64,000 nt of DNA from Callipepla californica brunnescens (lineage: Eukaryota > Chordata > Aves > Galliformes > Odontophoridae): NCBI GenBank assembly GCA_023055505.1, contig JALIRH010000001.1:93216530-93280529 (forward strand), given 5' to 3'. Below the pieces are notes generated by a model. That model did not search any database. It was not told where the DNA came from and worked only from the letters and a program-made list of their open reading frames with translations. Position numbers and translations under genes: made by a program. The first letter of the stretch is position 1. Each line of letters begins with the position of its first letter. This document shows, in pieces, positions 7,006-20,220 of this stretch.

Positions 7006-7616
7006 GAAGTAAGGAAGGAAGGAAGTAAGGAAGGAAGGAAGGAAGGAAGGAAGGGAGGGAGGGAGGGAGGGAGGAAGGGAGGAAGGGAGGAAGGGAGGAA
7101 GGGAGGAAGGGAGGAAGGAAGGGAGGGAGGAAGGGAGGAAGGGAGGAAGGGAGGGAAGGGAAGGGAAGGGAAGGGAAGGGAAGGGAAGGGAAGGGAAGGG
7201 AAGGGAAGGGAAGGGAAGGGAAGGGAAGGGAAGGGAAGGGAAGGGAAGGGAAGGGAAGGGAAGGGAAGGGAAGGGAAGGGAAGGGAAGGGAAGGGAAGGG
7301 AAGGGAAGGGAAGGGAAGGGAAGGGAAGGGAAGGGAAGGGAAGGGAAGGGAAGGGAAGGGAAGGGAAGGGAAGGGAAGGGAAGGGAAGGGAAGGGAAGGG
7401 AAGGGAAGGGAAGGGAAGGGAAGGGAAGGGAAGGGAGGGGAGGGGAGGGGAGGGGAGGGGAGGGGAGGGGGAGGGGAGGGGAGGGGAGGGGAGGGGAGGG
7501 GAGGGGAGGGGAGGGGAGGGGAGGGGAGGGGAGGGGAGGGGAGGGGGAGGGGAGGGGAGGGGAGGGGAGGGGAGGGGAGGGGGAGGGGAGGGGAGGGGAG
7601 GGGAGGGAGGAAAAGA
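7006..7616 (+). repeat. Polypurine microsatellite array (GGAA, GGGA, GGGAA, GGGGA)
   Basis: Ordered blocks: GGAA tetramers (about 7008-7052), mixed GGGA and GGAAGGGA (about 7052-7152), roughly 57 copies of GGGAA (about 7153-7435), then about 34 units of GGGGA with a few GGGGGA (about 7436-7610). From 7027 to 7616 there is no pyrimidine on the plus strand, 590 bp. Long purine tracts with many GGG/GGGG runs can form triplex (H-DNA) and G-quadruplex structures. Long stop-free frames on both strands across it are repeat artefacts. Confidence 0.97.
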
Positions 7617-10600
7617 TTGCTTGTTTTTTTTTTAAGAAGTTGCTGTAACTGTAGTTATATGATGTTCTATTCATGATGAAATAGCCCTAATTTGTGTGAA
7701 CTCATGTGTAATAAGAGCTATAAGAAACCTATTTCCCAAGAGTACAGTGACATTTTTTTTAGGTAGAAAAAAAAGGATAGTAACATGGTAATGAAGGACA
7801 AAGATTTATTTGAAAAAGTGTTTTAAAGAAATATATTTTGACAGTATATATTTTTTTTATTTATGCTAATTTGTTATTCTATACTTCATTTTCTCGTTAT
7901 TTAAAATAGTAATTTTGAAAAGCTCTGTCATGGTCTGAAAGAGGAGAGGTGCTACTTGCTCTGCAGCTATCTAATAACTGTAACATTGAGTTCACAAGAT
8001 TCTGTGATGATTAAAAATAAAGAGGGTTTGATCACTAAAGTTTTCTGTTACAAATCACCATAAATCACCACTAACTGGGATACCACAACAGCAAAAATAC
8101 ATATGATTGCAAACTTACCAAGACTAGACTTATAACGGGTTATACATGCATGTATTTACAGCATTACTGGTACCAAATGTATCAAACATTTTAGAAGTAG
8201 AAAAGAGGTGCTGGGAGGGACAAGTGAAAAAATAGTGGTGGCAAATAAATAATCTCCATAACAAAACTGACCACTAAATAATTTAGAACAAACAAACAAA
8301 CAAACAAACAAAACAATTATCATGAAACTAAACACCCCTAGAAATGGGCTAAAAATAAAATAATAGTCTTTGAATTTGATCCACATCACTGAGTATCCTG
8401 CACCACAGATTTCAGTGTTGGCACTGTCAAGTCAGAGTTAGTTAAGGAGGAAAATAAGCAAGTTAACAAACAGGGAGAGAGGATAGGGCTTTGTGAAACA
8501 GAGGAAGTTTCTCAGAGAGAGATATTCCATCTTGGATAAAAATTGGGCCATTTTTATATTACTGGGACCTAAGAAGGTTAGGACACCATCTTTTGGTAAA
8601 CAAAATGTCCTGTTTCATTTTTCTTCCTGGGATAGTCAATAGATAATAGTTCTTGTTTCAACAAAAGTTTATTCTTCTAGTCAATTCTCCCTTTATTAGG
8701 CTGTAAATTGGTCCTCCCTTTCTCAGGCAATAAATCGTTCCTCATTTCTTTGTCTGGTTATTCTCTATGGAGTGGTATTTTCAGACTGTTTCCTATATAA
8801 GGTACCCAGTCACACTTCAAAGATTCTGGTTATCAAGTTAAGTTTCCAGCAGGCTTTTGTCTGTGTTGGCAGCCATTGTATGCCAGGTTGTTGTCATAAC
8901 GGCTCCTATAAAGCTACCAGAGCAATATTAGCTTTTCAGTCTAGTTTTTATACATTCACCACAATGTGAGAGAGTTTTCTGATTATTTTCTGATACATTT
9001 CAGGGACACGTCACATTTTCAGTCTTTAATAAAGTCAGATCAAGTTGAAGTAAGAGTAGAAGTAACTAGAAATGGGCAACAGGAAGCTAATATTTAAGAA
9101 TATAAATCAACCCCCATTGTTCCCAAGAGAGCATGACAAAACAACGAGATTACTTTAAATATTAATTTAGTACACAGGGAATCTCTTCTTGGAAAGTTAT
9201 TTAAATTCCTTAAGGAAAGTAAGATGACTGAGATGTACATGAGTATCTTGTACATGAAACTAAAGTGGAAATCTGTGCTATGTACTATGGGCAATTTATG
9301 TTTGTGATTAAATAATTGTTCTTTGATTATTTTTCATAATTTACTTACTGAATTGCATAGCAACTTCCACATTAATGGATCTGTATATTCCCTAAATCTG
9401 ACTGTTTTCTTAAAAAGTTATATTGAAATTTGTGGTTCTACATATATTTTAAGATCTCTTTTACAGATCTTTTTTAAAGTTGAACTAATATTTTTAATTT
9501 GTATGTGCAGAACTCAGATACAGTTTAGATGAGTACAAAATTGCTTGTGATGCAGCACTGAATACTAATTAGCATATGTTCTATAAATATTTCAGAATAT
9601 TTTCATAGTTATTTGATTTGATCTCTTTATTATTTTGGAATGTATACCAGAATTTGTAAAACATTTTTCTTTTATAATCAAAGCACTGTTGATAACCTGC
9701 TTTTACTGGAAGATGTAAATGGTTAAAATGCTGCAGTGTACATATTTTATTATTTTATTTTTCTTTAAATAATACAATATAGCTTCTTTCCAGTATTTTT
9801 GTCTTTTATGCAGTTATTTTCCATAGGCAAATATCCTGTACTTCTTTTTCTGTAAGGAATACTTCAGTTGTTTTTGTGTATCATAAATAGTTTATACACT
9901 TCAGCTTCGGTTATTGGGACAGACGAGTTTAGAATAATTACATGCTTATCATTATTCACTTTTCACATATTAATCTAGAAGCTAAACCAAACAACAAGTT
10001 GTTTGTTTTTGTTTTGTTTTGTTTTGTTTTTAATCAGGTTCCACAGTTATTCATAATTATGTGCGAAGCTGTATAAATGACTAAATTCCATAAATGGTGT
10101 TTTTAAATAATGTTTGACATAAAACTGCCTCCCTTTACTTCCACCTGTAAATCTGGAGTTTCAGAAAAAAATGCCCTGGCTATTCTCAGCTTATCGTACA
10201 TGATGTACAATATGAGAAAAAAAGATCATGTCAAAAAAAAAAAAAAAAAAGAATATGTATTTCTTGAGTGAGCAGATACTTTTGAATCATTTTTTTTCTA
10301 TCTGAAGAATGCATTGCTAGAAGCCATCTAGAAATAAAATAATATAATTCAGTTTTAAAATATCACCTCAAACAGATTTCTGAGAAATTTTGGACATTTT
10401 ATATTTTTGATAATATTTCTAGAGATATTTATTTTTATGCTATTCCTCCAGGTAATTACAATCACAGTTAAAGCTCTAGAAAGAACTATGGTTTCCCATT
10501 TATCTGTTCTCTGTCTGGCAAATTGTGATGTAAAAATAGTAAAAATGGCAATAATAGTACAATGAACATCTGCCTCATTTGCTGAGCACTGCCCTATCTT

Positions 10601-10969
10601 CATGATAACCAGCATTGTCTAACAGAAAGAGGTACTTGACAATTTAACAGTAATGTAACAGATTTTAGGTTTGTTAAAGTCTTCCAGGATTCTTTCATAT
10701 GCTACTTGATATTCTTTGTTTTTTAATGTGGTTGTTATTAAACATGTCAAAACACTGAAATCTGTGGATTTTGTTTCAGTTTAATTTGGTTTTATCTTAT
10801 TTCTTTTTCATTATGGAAATTGTATTTGCTGTGAAAAGAGTAATTCTACATGAATACACAAAAAATCACGAATAATTTATTTTAGGTGAGAAACTGGAGA
10901 CATGGATGAAAACTCAATTCATCTAGGAAGCCATTTCCTAGCTTTCTATAATCACAATCATTGATGTAA
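7617..10969. other. AT-rich DNA with simple repeats, no gene seen
   Basis: Simple repeats include (CAAA)n at 8288-8313, (TTTTG)n at 9998-10031 and an 18-bp A run at 10233-10250. No exon-like frame, RNA gene or recognisable transposon found. A short minus-strand frame at 10355-10615 has no known domain. Confidence 0.65.
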
Positions 10970-11029
10970 TTGAGTCCATATCTTTCTTTTTATAGTAGCG
11001 ACTGTCATCAACAAAAGAAAACATGTTGC

Positions 11030-11750
11030 TCTCTAGAAAGTGAGGTAAAAGTGGGAGAGAAGAATGGAGATGCACCAGACGAGTCTGAATGTTCTAATAG
11101 AGCAGCGCATGGATGCACAACCAGGTTGGCACATGAATGTGCCAATTTGAGCAGCATGTGGATGTGCAAGTGGGTCAGCAGAGCTTGGTAACGGCAGAGG
11201 TAATCCCAAGCCTGAAGGTATTTTGCACAGCTCCTGGACTGGCTTTGTATGGTTCATTCTGGATCTCAAATAGAAAAACCAAGTGACAAGTGGCTTAATA
11301 AACAGGTGTTTCAATAAGACAGAATAAGAAGTGGAATATCGACAATTTACCTTACATCCATTCAGATGTTGGGAATTCCATGTTTGTGCAGAATCAGTTG
11401 GATTTTGGAATGATTTCCTGCTGCAGCATGCTGCACAGCTCCTGTCTGTGGAGACAAGAACTTCCTCTTTGGTCATTTCAGTGCAGCTAAGAGACACATA
11501 AGTTTGCAAAACAGTCTCTGAGTTTTTCTTTGGGTGCTTCTGGGCCTTCTGGGGAAAAGGGTTAAAATAACTGGAGGACACCCAAGAACCCTCTGAAAAC
11601 TTGAGGGTGCAAGAGTCACAAAGATGTGGACCTGAAGAGCTCTAGCAGATCTAGCAGACACTGATTAGCTTCCATTGCCAGGGTGCCTGGAGCCTTGCTG
11701 CAACTGTCCCCTTGTTAATAACTGTAAACCATCCCTTCTCCATTCCTTAT
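11030..11750. other. Unclassified less AT-rich island with a 182-codon minus-strand open frame
   Basis: Base composition is clearly less AT-rich than either side. A minus-strand ATG frame runs 11581 to 11033 (182 codons), long for this AT-rich background. The predicted residues show no signal peptide, clear domain or low complexity; Ser, Cys and Pro are common. It could be part of an unrecognised repeat such as an ERV interior or LTR, or a processed pseudogene. No TG...CA ends with target duplication were found around it. Confidence 0.35.
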
Positions 11751-14700
11751 ATCCCTGTAAAAATGAATTTTTCTAGATCTTTTTTTCATGTTTTGCTCAG
11801 TGCATTGCAATATGCTTCATGTACATAGGACTAAATACTTAAATACTAAACTATTTATTGTCGTTGCTATAACAGTAAGTAGTATCTTTAGCAAATTTTG
11901 GATTTGTAATTAAGAACCGTGACCTTTACCCTTTAATGTGCTATCATAACAATTTCCTGAAATGTACAGTACGCAGTATGCTTTTATAATATATATATCT
12001 TTTTCTTTTCTCAGAGTAAAACTATTGTGTAGTTACTAAACGGTTGCCTAAGATAACTTGTTATGTGAGCTATATATGAATATTCTCATGTGACAATGAA
12101 GTAATTATGATGCAAAGAAAACCATAATATAAACTCTAGGTAACCTGGTAAACTGGTGACATCTTGCAGGATAGATTAAATAAAAAAATAAAAATAACAA
12201 TAAAAATAAAATGGACCTTCAGTGTAAAAGTGCACATAAAAGCTTACAAAACTATGTAGGGAAAAGGATTCTGACAAGTCAGAAAATGGGTAAGAACTAT
12301 TCTTTGGACTTCTTATAGTGTTGTTTTCTTTTTCTGTACTTTATCTTTGTCTATTGGCATAATGCGTAGCACAAAAATTATGAAGAGTTCTTTGTTTATT
12401 TTTGACTATCATTATGTAATAATCATTGTAATTAGTTGTTTGTTTTAAAATGGGTCACTCATTGAAATGTATTCAGCTGAATATGTATTCAGACAAAAAA
12501 TAAAAGATATGTATATATAGTCTTTTATTTATTGTCTTTTTTTACATTTTAGAAGAACAATATTTTAGAAATATTTAAACTGCTGAATTTCCTCACTCTT
12601 ACAGAGAGTTAGAGTTTAATTGTAATAGAGTTTAAGTGTAATTTGAGTTTATTTTTATTTCAAGGAGTAATCAAATGTTTGATGTGAATATTTTTAAGGT
12701 AAGAATTTTTTATCTTCTAAAGGTGATGTTAAATCTTTGTTAATTATGAAAGAATTTGACATCAATGAGTTTGCAGTAGCTCTCCAAATGTGTATCTGCA
12801 ATTCCTGATAAAGTTATTAGACTATTTCAGTAATGCTCCTGTGTTGATCCCATTAATTATGGTTTGTGTCCTAACCATAGCTGCTGGAATTTTGAGTATC
12901 AGAAGCTAAGGTAACACATGTAGTGCAACCGATTAATTTCAGAAGAACTTGTATACAGCTAGGATAAATTAATTTTAGAGAGCAACATATTAGTGAAAAA
13001 AATCTTAAGCTTGTGTTTACGTTAGTGCTTATTCAAGGGAGCACTTTAACACCAACAGTATAAAATAAATGAACTATATTGGGGTACTGTTCTTTTCACT
13101 TAGGCATTGTAAGATATCCTGATGAAGAAGTCATTTTGCCCTGATTTTTCAAGTTCATTTGAATATCTAAACTGATCACCAACAGCTGTACTTTCTGCAT
13201 GGATGGTTAGCGCAGGAGGATATAAAGCTGCTGGGAAATCCAATCTGCTCACAGAAAGTACAAGGCATCATGGGGCATGTTTAATGACAATCTTGCTAGA
13301 CTTACATGTACATTCATTTAGATCTCCTTTAAAAATGTCACTAATATTAGAACGATTAAATTAATGTTGCTGTAGTGTCTCAATGTTAAATGGTGTTTTT
13401 TGTTTTCCCTTCTCCTATAAAACAGAATCTCCATGTGTTTTCTACCATTGCCCAATAGGAGTAAACTGGGTTACCTGTCTGACTCTATGCTATATGTTTT
13501 TTATCCAAATGTATGTTTATGTAATTCTTATAAAAATTGCATTGATATTAAGAGAGCAGATAAAGTCAACAGTATCATCATGAAACACTAGAGGAAAGTT
13601 TTTTTTTTTCCTTTTCCTTTTTACCATTTACCTGTTCCTCATGTTTCTTTTTACTTTTGGATTAGTAGTGATAAAAATGAATTTTTAGTCCAAGATAACG
13701 GTTTATATTAAAAAAAGAAGAAGCTTGTTCTCAAGTAGCAGATGAATCACAAACCTTTTAAAAATAGATTAATAAGTCATAGGTCAAAGTCTTGGGAGAG
13801 TCCTCTTGAGACATCAAATTCTTCAGTCATTATGTAGTCATTACATAACAGTTTTATTAAACTCCTCAGATAGACAAGCCTAAATGAAAGAATCCCTCAG
13901 CGTCCTGCAATCACCATTCTTCCTTAGCATGCTGTTTTAGATCTTTTCTGATGTAATTCTTGATTAGAAACATAAATTTTAAGAATAGTTCTTCTTTGTT
14001 ATCTGTGGTTTCTAGGGAATTACATTTTGTTGATTCTGAATAATATCATTATTATAAACTTATAAATTAACAAGGTGAAACAAGGAACATCACAATGCCT
14101 AACGGCTATCTTTTTTTGTTTTGTTTTGTTTTTCTGTCTTCTGTCATAGATTTCACTTGTTCCTGTCTTGGGACAGCAGAAGATACATCTGCTCACTAAT
14201 CACAGCTTCTCATTATCTATCTAAATAGAGGTTCTATGTAAATGTGTGCATATATGCGTTTTTGTTTTTTTTTAATTTTTTTCAATGCTTTTAAACCTGA
14301 ATCTTACACTTTAGGAAAAGAAAAACCCTGCTTTTTTGTAAAAATAAACATATGGTTAATATTTTCAGAATGAAATGGATATTGTCAGTAGAGGGTGAGG
14401 AGGTAAAGATCATAAAATTCAAACAGTTTGTGAGTACTAAGAGTCACAGAAATAGTGAAAAAAAAACAGCCTTCATTTCTCATTTTTATTGTGGTATTAA
14501 CTGTCTGACTAAATTGTAAAAGATGACATCAGGAAACCTTTATGTTTGAAATGTAACAGCACTACTTGCCAAATCTACGATCATGTGGGATATATAAAAA
14601 TCAGACCCCGTTAACATTTTCTCATACAAATACACTGAACTGCCCATAATGCATAGTATTTTGTTAGTAATTAGGAGATGATCCAATAAGTTCTGGATGT

Positions 14701-17700
14701 GTTTCCAAAAATGAAGGAGAGAATTCATCATGTTCTGTTAATTTGAGTATCACTAAGTTTCTTAGTCATCAGCATAATAGATATTATATTCTCAGTACAT
14801 AAAAGCCATTTTAATCGAGTACATAAAAATCTGCACAACTTATCTTATTAATAATGTAGAATATAATTTTAAAGACAGTCTTATCAATTCTATCTATAAA
14901 ACTTTAGAAAAATAATCAAATTTAAAAGATATTAATATATTGAGCTATTTAATTATAAATTTCACGTGAAATATGTGTAAAATATTGCTGTACATATGTT
15001 TTAGGACTGTGTTAAATATCAGAAGTTTCTGATGTAGAGATCTAATATATGAGTCATAGTTAAACTATCATTATCAAACAGAAAAACTACAAGCGATAAA
15101 ATTTTATTGTGTATTGAAATACAATTCAAAGGAAAAAAAACCACAAAAAACAACAACAACAACAACAAACACTTTACCTGGCTTTAAAATAAACGTTTTG
15201 CTTTATGATATTTAGATGTACATCATGCATTTTTACTGACTTGAAACCACAGTCTTTCACGTGGAAATTTAGAGATATTCATCAACCTCAGAAGGGGAAG
15301 TATATTTTCTCACAATATACTTAGTCCACATTAATGGCAATTGATACTAAGGTCTTTTGGTTCTTACAAAGCCGGACTTTCCACCTCCTCAGTGCCCTAA
15401 GATCCATATTAAAAAGATAATTGACACTTTAATTGAAAAACTCAACATTCTACCCAAGGTTGCTTCAAAGGATCTTGTTCTGTAACTTTCATTTCTGGAG
15501 TCTCTTAGCATGATCTCTATCATATTATATGTGACCACTGGGGCATAACTCAAGTTTTGGTTCCCTAATTCTTCATAGTGGGGATTTATTTTTGTTTTCT
15601 TTCCCTCTTCCAAGCCTATGAGCATAGGAATGAATCATATTTCTATGTCCTCTCCTTATATGAGGGAAAGACATAGCTGCTGTGCACCTTCAGTGGTTCA
15701 CCACATGACACAGAACAAGTTTCTGATGTGTTACTTTAGATACAGTTTTCTCCCTACTTCACATATATAGGAAGAGTACTTTCAGAGTTTAAGATTCTTA
15801 AATAAAGCAATGAAACTATCCATCACATTTCACTCAAGCTGTCACTAGAAATTCTGTTGGGATCTAAAAAATATTTCCACAATACCAGAAACATAGCAAT
15901 CACGCCAAAAAAAAAAAAAAAAAAAGAAAAAGAAAAAAAAAAAGGCTGACGGTATTTATAAAACATCCTTCCATAGGAGACTGAGATGATTTATTAGGCA
16001 GCTCTGTAAATACAAATCAACACTGAATGTACAATACGATTTCAGTCCTATCTGCATTCTGACTGTGTGGTGGAAAGAAAGCTGTTGTTTGAATAACAAG
16101 TAAGATTTCAAATGTTGATGTAAAGGACAGTCATATTCCAACAATATTTTAACAAGCTTATCAAGTAAGAATGCCCTAATATAATATTTTGAAAAGACCA
16201 TACAATTAACAGTTGAAAAGTAATAACATATCAAGTAATACTGAATCAACTATAAATGTGTTTAACTAGTTGCCAGATTTGCTGTTGTATTAAGGCTGTT
16301 TTTTACATCATTTATTTAAAATCTATCCATCCAGCAAATACAGTTTTTGAGACTTTTGTTTCCTGATTAGAAAGCGCTAAATGTCCTTCTTAGTAAAAGT
16401 AATGTGGGAGAAGGAATCTGAAACCATATTGATCTACTTGTCACTGTGAATTGTTAAATTCAAAGGAAGACAGGAAGATTGATCATTGTTTTTTATGGCA
16501 TGCAGATGAACTGCACAAGATGCAACCTGAATTTTTCTTAAGATATGGGAAGACTTGATTTTTAATGTGTTTAACATCAGTAGATATCGTATTCTTGTGA
16601 CTGGAATGTACAATAAAAAAATTAATAAATAAATAAAAGGATGATGCTGAAATCCTTAAAAAGCATTTATAAATCCAGAAGTTACTTCCTTATTTTATTT
16701 ATTTTTACAATCTCCTCCAGCACTCCCACTGTCTGAATTTTAAACATGGTGATCTTGGAATCTGACCCGACGCACATATTTTAAATTCTGTATATCTTGA
16801 ATAATTCATAGTATTGATGTGCATCAGTTTTTAAAATAAAACAGATAATGCTTAGGGTCATGGATCTCCTCTTCGTAAATATATTGATATTGCATAAATG
16901 TTAGCTGGAGATTGCAATACCCAGGCAGAAGAGCAGACAGTTGTAATCCTGAGATGCTCTCAGAATGTTAGCCTGAATCAAACAGTAATGAGCATTGCCC
17001 TGCTGTTTTGGATGTGCTTGACCATTTACCCTGTAGGTTTGAATGACATGTTCAGTAGCATTTATTCATTTTTCTGGTCATCACAAATAATGAACTTAAA
17101 AAAATAAAAAATAAATAAAAATAAATCAGTATTGGAAATAGTAGGGAACTTACATTTTCATCTTTACAGGAAGTAACAGTCATGATATTTAAAATATAAA
17201 TTTTAAACATAACTTTCATAGTGCATGAAGGTCACTGGAGGCTGTACTAGTGTCACTGGGCTGATGCTGACCAGGAAAGCTAGCCTGTTACATAAAATGT
17301 TAGATAAGGCATAGGTACAAAGTAATATTTCAAAGGTTGCCGTTGTTTTGTTTTGTTTGTTTAGGAGTATATATAAAGTCAGAGCGTCTACTCCTTTAAG
17401 ATTATTTTATCAAGGACCATGTCCAAATAGGATAATAAAGAAAAGAGGGCAACAAAACATATCAGTGCACAAACCTGGTAACAGAGGCAACACGGAAAAA
17501 TAAAGTAGGCCCACTGCAGTAATTGATAAGAGAGTGTGGAGTGTGAGAATGCTTATTTCAGTACAATCATTTGATGGAGAACCCCTCACCAATTTTATTG
17601 CCCTGTATTAAATTCAATTAATTCAATTATATTTAATTGTATCAATCATGCACAAATCACAAAATTAACTTGAACATTAATGAGAGTAAGCATTTTTTGC

Positions 17701-19669
17701 AGCAAAAAAATTATTCTGCAGTTTAGATTGACAAGTTTTTATCTTTCTCCCATGCAAAAAAAGTGTAACTTTATATATCAGGAGACAAGTTGAAGTGTGA
17801 TCAAGCCTTACTTTGGTCTGATTTAACAGCTCCTCTGTTAGACTTACTATGTTAGGTCTACATAAAATAATTCTAAGAGTAGAAGACAAAATAAATAATT
17901 AAATTTTAACTAACTGAACTACAAGAAATGAAATGTTTGCAACTAGCATGTACAACCTAAGCAAAGCAGCATAATGCTGCTGATATCTGAGTTTAGTATT
18001 GAGAAGTAAATAAATAAATAAAGATGATATTCTCCATAGTTCAGTTAAAGTGAATTGAAGAGTGATCAATCACAGGTTTTTTTTCTGTTAGAATTCTTGA
18101 TGTAGTACAAAGTAAAACAACTGTCCTTCCTGGTTACCAGTATATACACCAGAACATTTTTGAAGATTTCTTGTTTCATTACTTATCTAAGAAGAAAAAA
18201 ACAAAATAAAAGGCTGCAACTTACAGTTCATGGATAAACACAGCATGATGTTTATCATTTCCTTATTTTGTTTATTTGACAGTATTTATTTGAATTGATC
18301 ACACATTTTATTTTTCAAAGAAGTTGTAGGATTTAAATGCCCTCATTTTTCTGCTTCCTCTTTTCTTGAAATATTTTTTTGTAAATTTTATTGATTTTCT
18401 ACATAAAATAACACACATAATTCTATAATGAATAAACACTTATTATGTATATTATTTTTATTGTAATAATTTATCTGAAAATACTCAACCATAGATCTTA
18501 GTGAACTATCTCTTTAGCATCTGAGCATATACAGGTATCGTAAAAATTTGAACCATCAAACCAGTACTCCTCCTCCTACAGTTACTACTTACTACTCAAA
18601 GAAACATGCAAAGTAAGGACTGGAATAGCATAACTCTTTGTACTGCACACACAGTGGTTACAGACAGGAAATTAATTATGCTTCTAGGAAAACCTCAGGA
18701 AGAATTTTTAGAAAATTTCTATATTCTGTCATGCATTTCTGCCTATTGTGTGGGGACACAACTTTCCAGTAGGGTGTATTGGATTTATTTGTTCTTGTGA
18801 GCAATGTGGATTCACAAAATAAAATACACAAATCTCAAGGAAAATAAAAATAAAGATTTCACAGCGGAGCAGAAATATCCCTTGACTCTCCACAGTGTTA
18901 AAAAAGATAAAACATATGTATGTATATTGGTTTATGTTTCTGCCTTTGGGGATTTCAATTATGAAAAGTAGAGCCAGCTGCTATCTTGTATCAAATCTGA
19001 ATAAGCAATGTGTATATTGAGATAGAATCATTTCATACTTCTTCAATACCTCTCTGCGATCTCAGTCAAAAAATGAGATGGATTATGGACTTTTACTGTT
19101 AAGACAGTCTGTTATTATTCTCATTCTCACGATAAAAAGTTATTGTAAGTTAACTTCTTCATTACAAATGATGAATACAATGCAGTATAAGTTACTGCCA
19201 CATGCATGACATACCTTAAATTATTTTATGAAGTCTTGTACTTATCACAGATTCTGAGTGGATTTCCTATAGAAGTGGAAATTCCTGTCAATTAGTTGTA
19301 CAGAGAAGCAGAGATATTAAAATAGATCATTTATTATTTTAATGAAAATCGTAGACCAGGTAGAAGAAAGATAATCTCAATGAGCAGAAACTAATGTAAG
19401 AGCATCCACATATTTGACACCAACAAATATCAAGAGACATTGGATCTTTCTACCTCACTGAGCACCAGTGAATCCAGCTACCAAAGAAAATGTTTTCTCA
19501 AGAGCAGGCTTCATTTGTTTTTCTGCTCATTGAAGTAGTTATTTAGAGTGTTATTTCATCCTTTGAAACAAAAGAAAATGTTTGAGTTGGAGTAAGAGAT
19601 TCCAGCTGCAGTTATGCAGCTTAGTGTTCAAGTAACAGCTTCAAATTCAACAAAAGTGGCAACAGTTAA
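11751..19669. other. AT-rich DNA with simple repeats, no gene seen
   Basis: A-rich tracts at 12177-12212, 15907-15943 and 17098-17124, and (CAA)n at 15149-15167. A hairpin-forming inverted repeat at 13187-13262 is listed separately. Nothing else recognisable. Confidence 0.6.
13187..13262. repeat. Inverted repeat, 11-bp arms with 54-bp loop
   Basis: TGTACTTTCTG at 13187-13197 is the exact reverse complement of CAGAAAGTACA at 13252-13262. It may form a hairpin. Arms of this length can occur by chance in a 64-kb window, so no function is claimed. Confidence 0.5.
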
Positions 19670-20220
19670 TGGGCTTGTTCAGCCCTGTTTTGTGACTATT
19701 GGGGTGGGGGACCCACAGACCCATGCTCCGGTGAAGGGTTAGGGGGAAAAAGGAAAAGGGAGATGGGCCTAGAAACAGAACAGTGGCAACAATCTGAGGA
19801 GGAATGCTAATTTATTAAATAAGATACCGAAATGCAAAATAACATGATAATACAATATAACTGGAATTGAAGCTTAATTGATGAAATAAAATGAACAAGA
19901 AAGAGTGTCCAATAAATCTGAAGGCCTTATGCTAAATGCTGAAGGCGAGATGGCAGCGAGCACCCACTGCTGAGTCGATCTGAAAGGAAAGAGAGAATGC
20001 CTCATGACATGCAGATAGTTATTTTCTTTCCCTCTGAGTGGAAAAATGTAAAAATTCAAAGCAACGCAAAGTCCCCTCGGGTACGTAGTTCTTCTTTTCT
20101 GAGACAGGTATACCTGGAACTATTGATGGAGTTGGAGCATTAACTCTTTAACTCCCAGTGCACTACATGATGTTATGATGTGGAATACCAATAGCAAAAA
20201 TCATAAAACCATGCAAAGCA
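19670..20220 (-). repeat. LTR-like repeat, copy A (minus strand)
   Basis: Its reverse complement matches 53930-54460 along its whole length. Shared blocks include 'ggtattccacatcataacat', 'ttccaggtatacctgtctca', 'aactacgtaccc' and 'tctcgccttcagc', and a purine/pyrimidine-rich end. On the sense (minus) strand an AATAAA-type hexamer lies near 19810-19816. Size and layout suggest an old ERV LTR. I did not find a matching target duplication, so the edges are approximate and the copy is old. Confidence 0.7.

Noticed and set aside
6841..7674. Long open frames on both strands (Pro/Leu/Ser-rich and Gly/Glu/Arg/Lys-rich)
   Set aside because: They are translations of the polypurine array and carry no information beyond the repeat units.
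10355..10615. 86-codon minus-strand frame, considered as a transposase fragment
   Set aside because: No DDE/DDD residues or terminal repeats. The resemblance to the mariner remnants is not convincing.
15956..16249. 97-codon minus-strand frame
   Set aside because: Hydrophobic, AT-driven residues and no recognisable motif.
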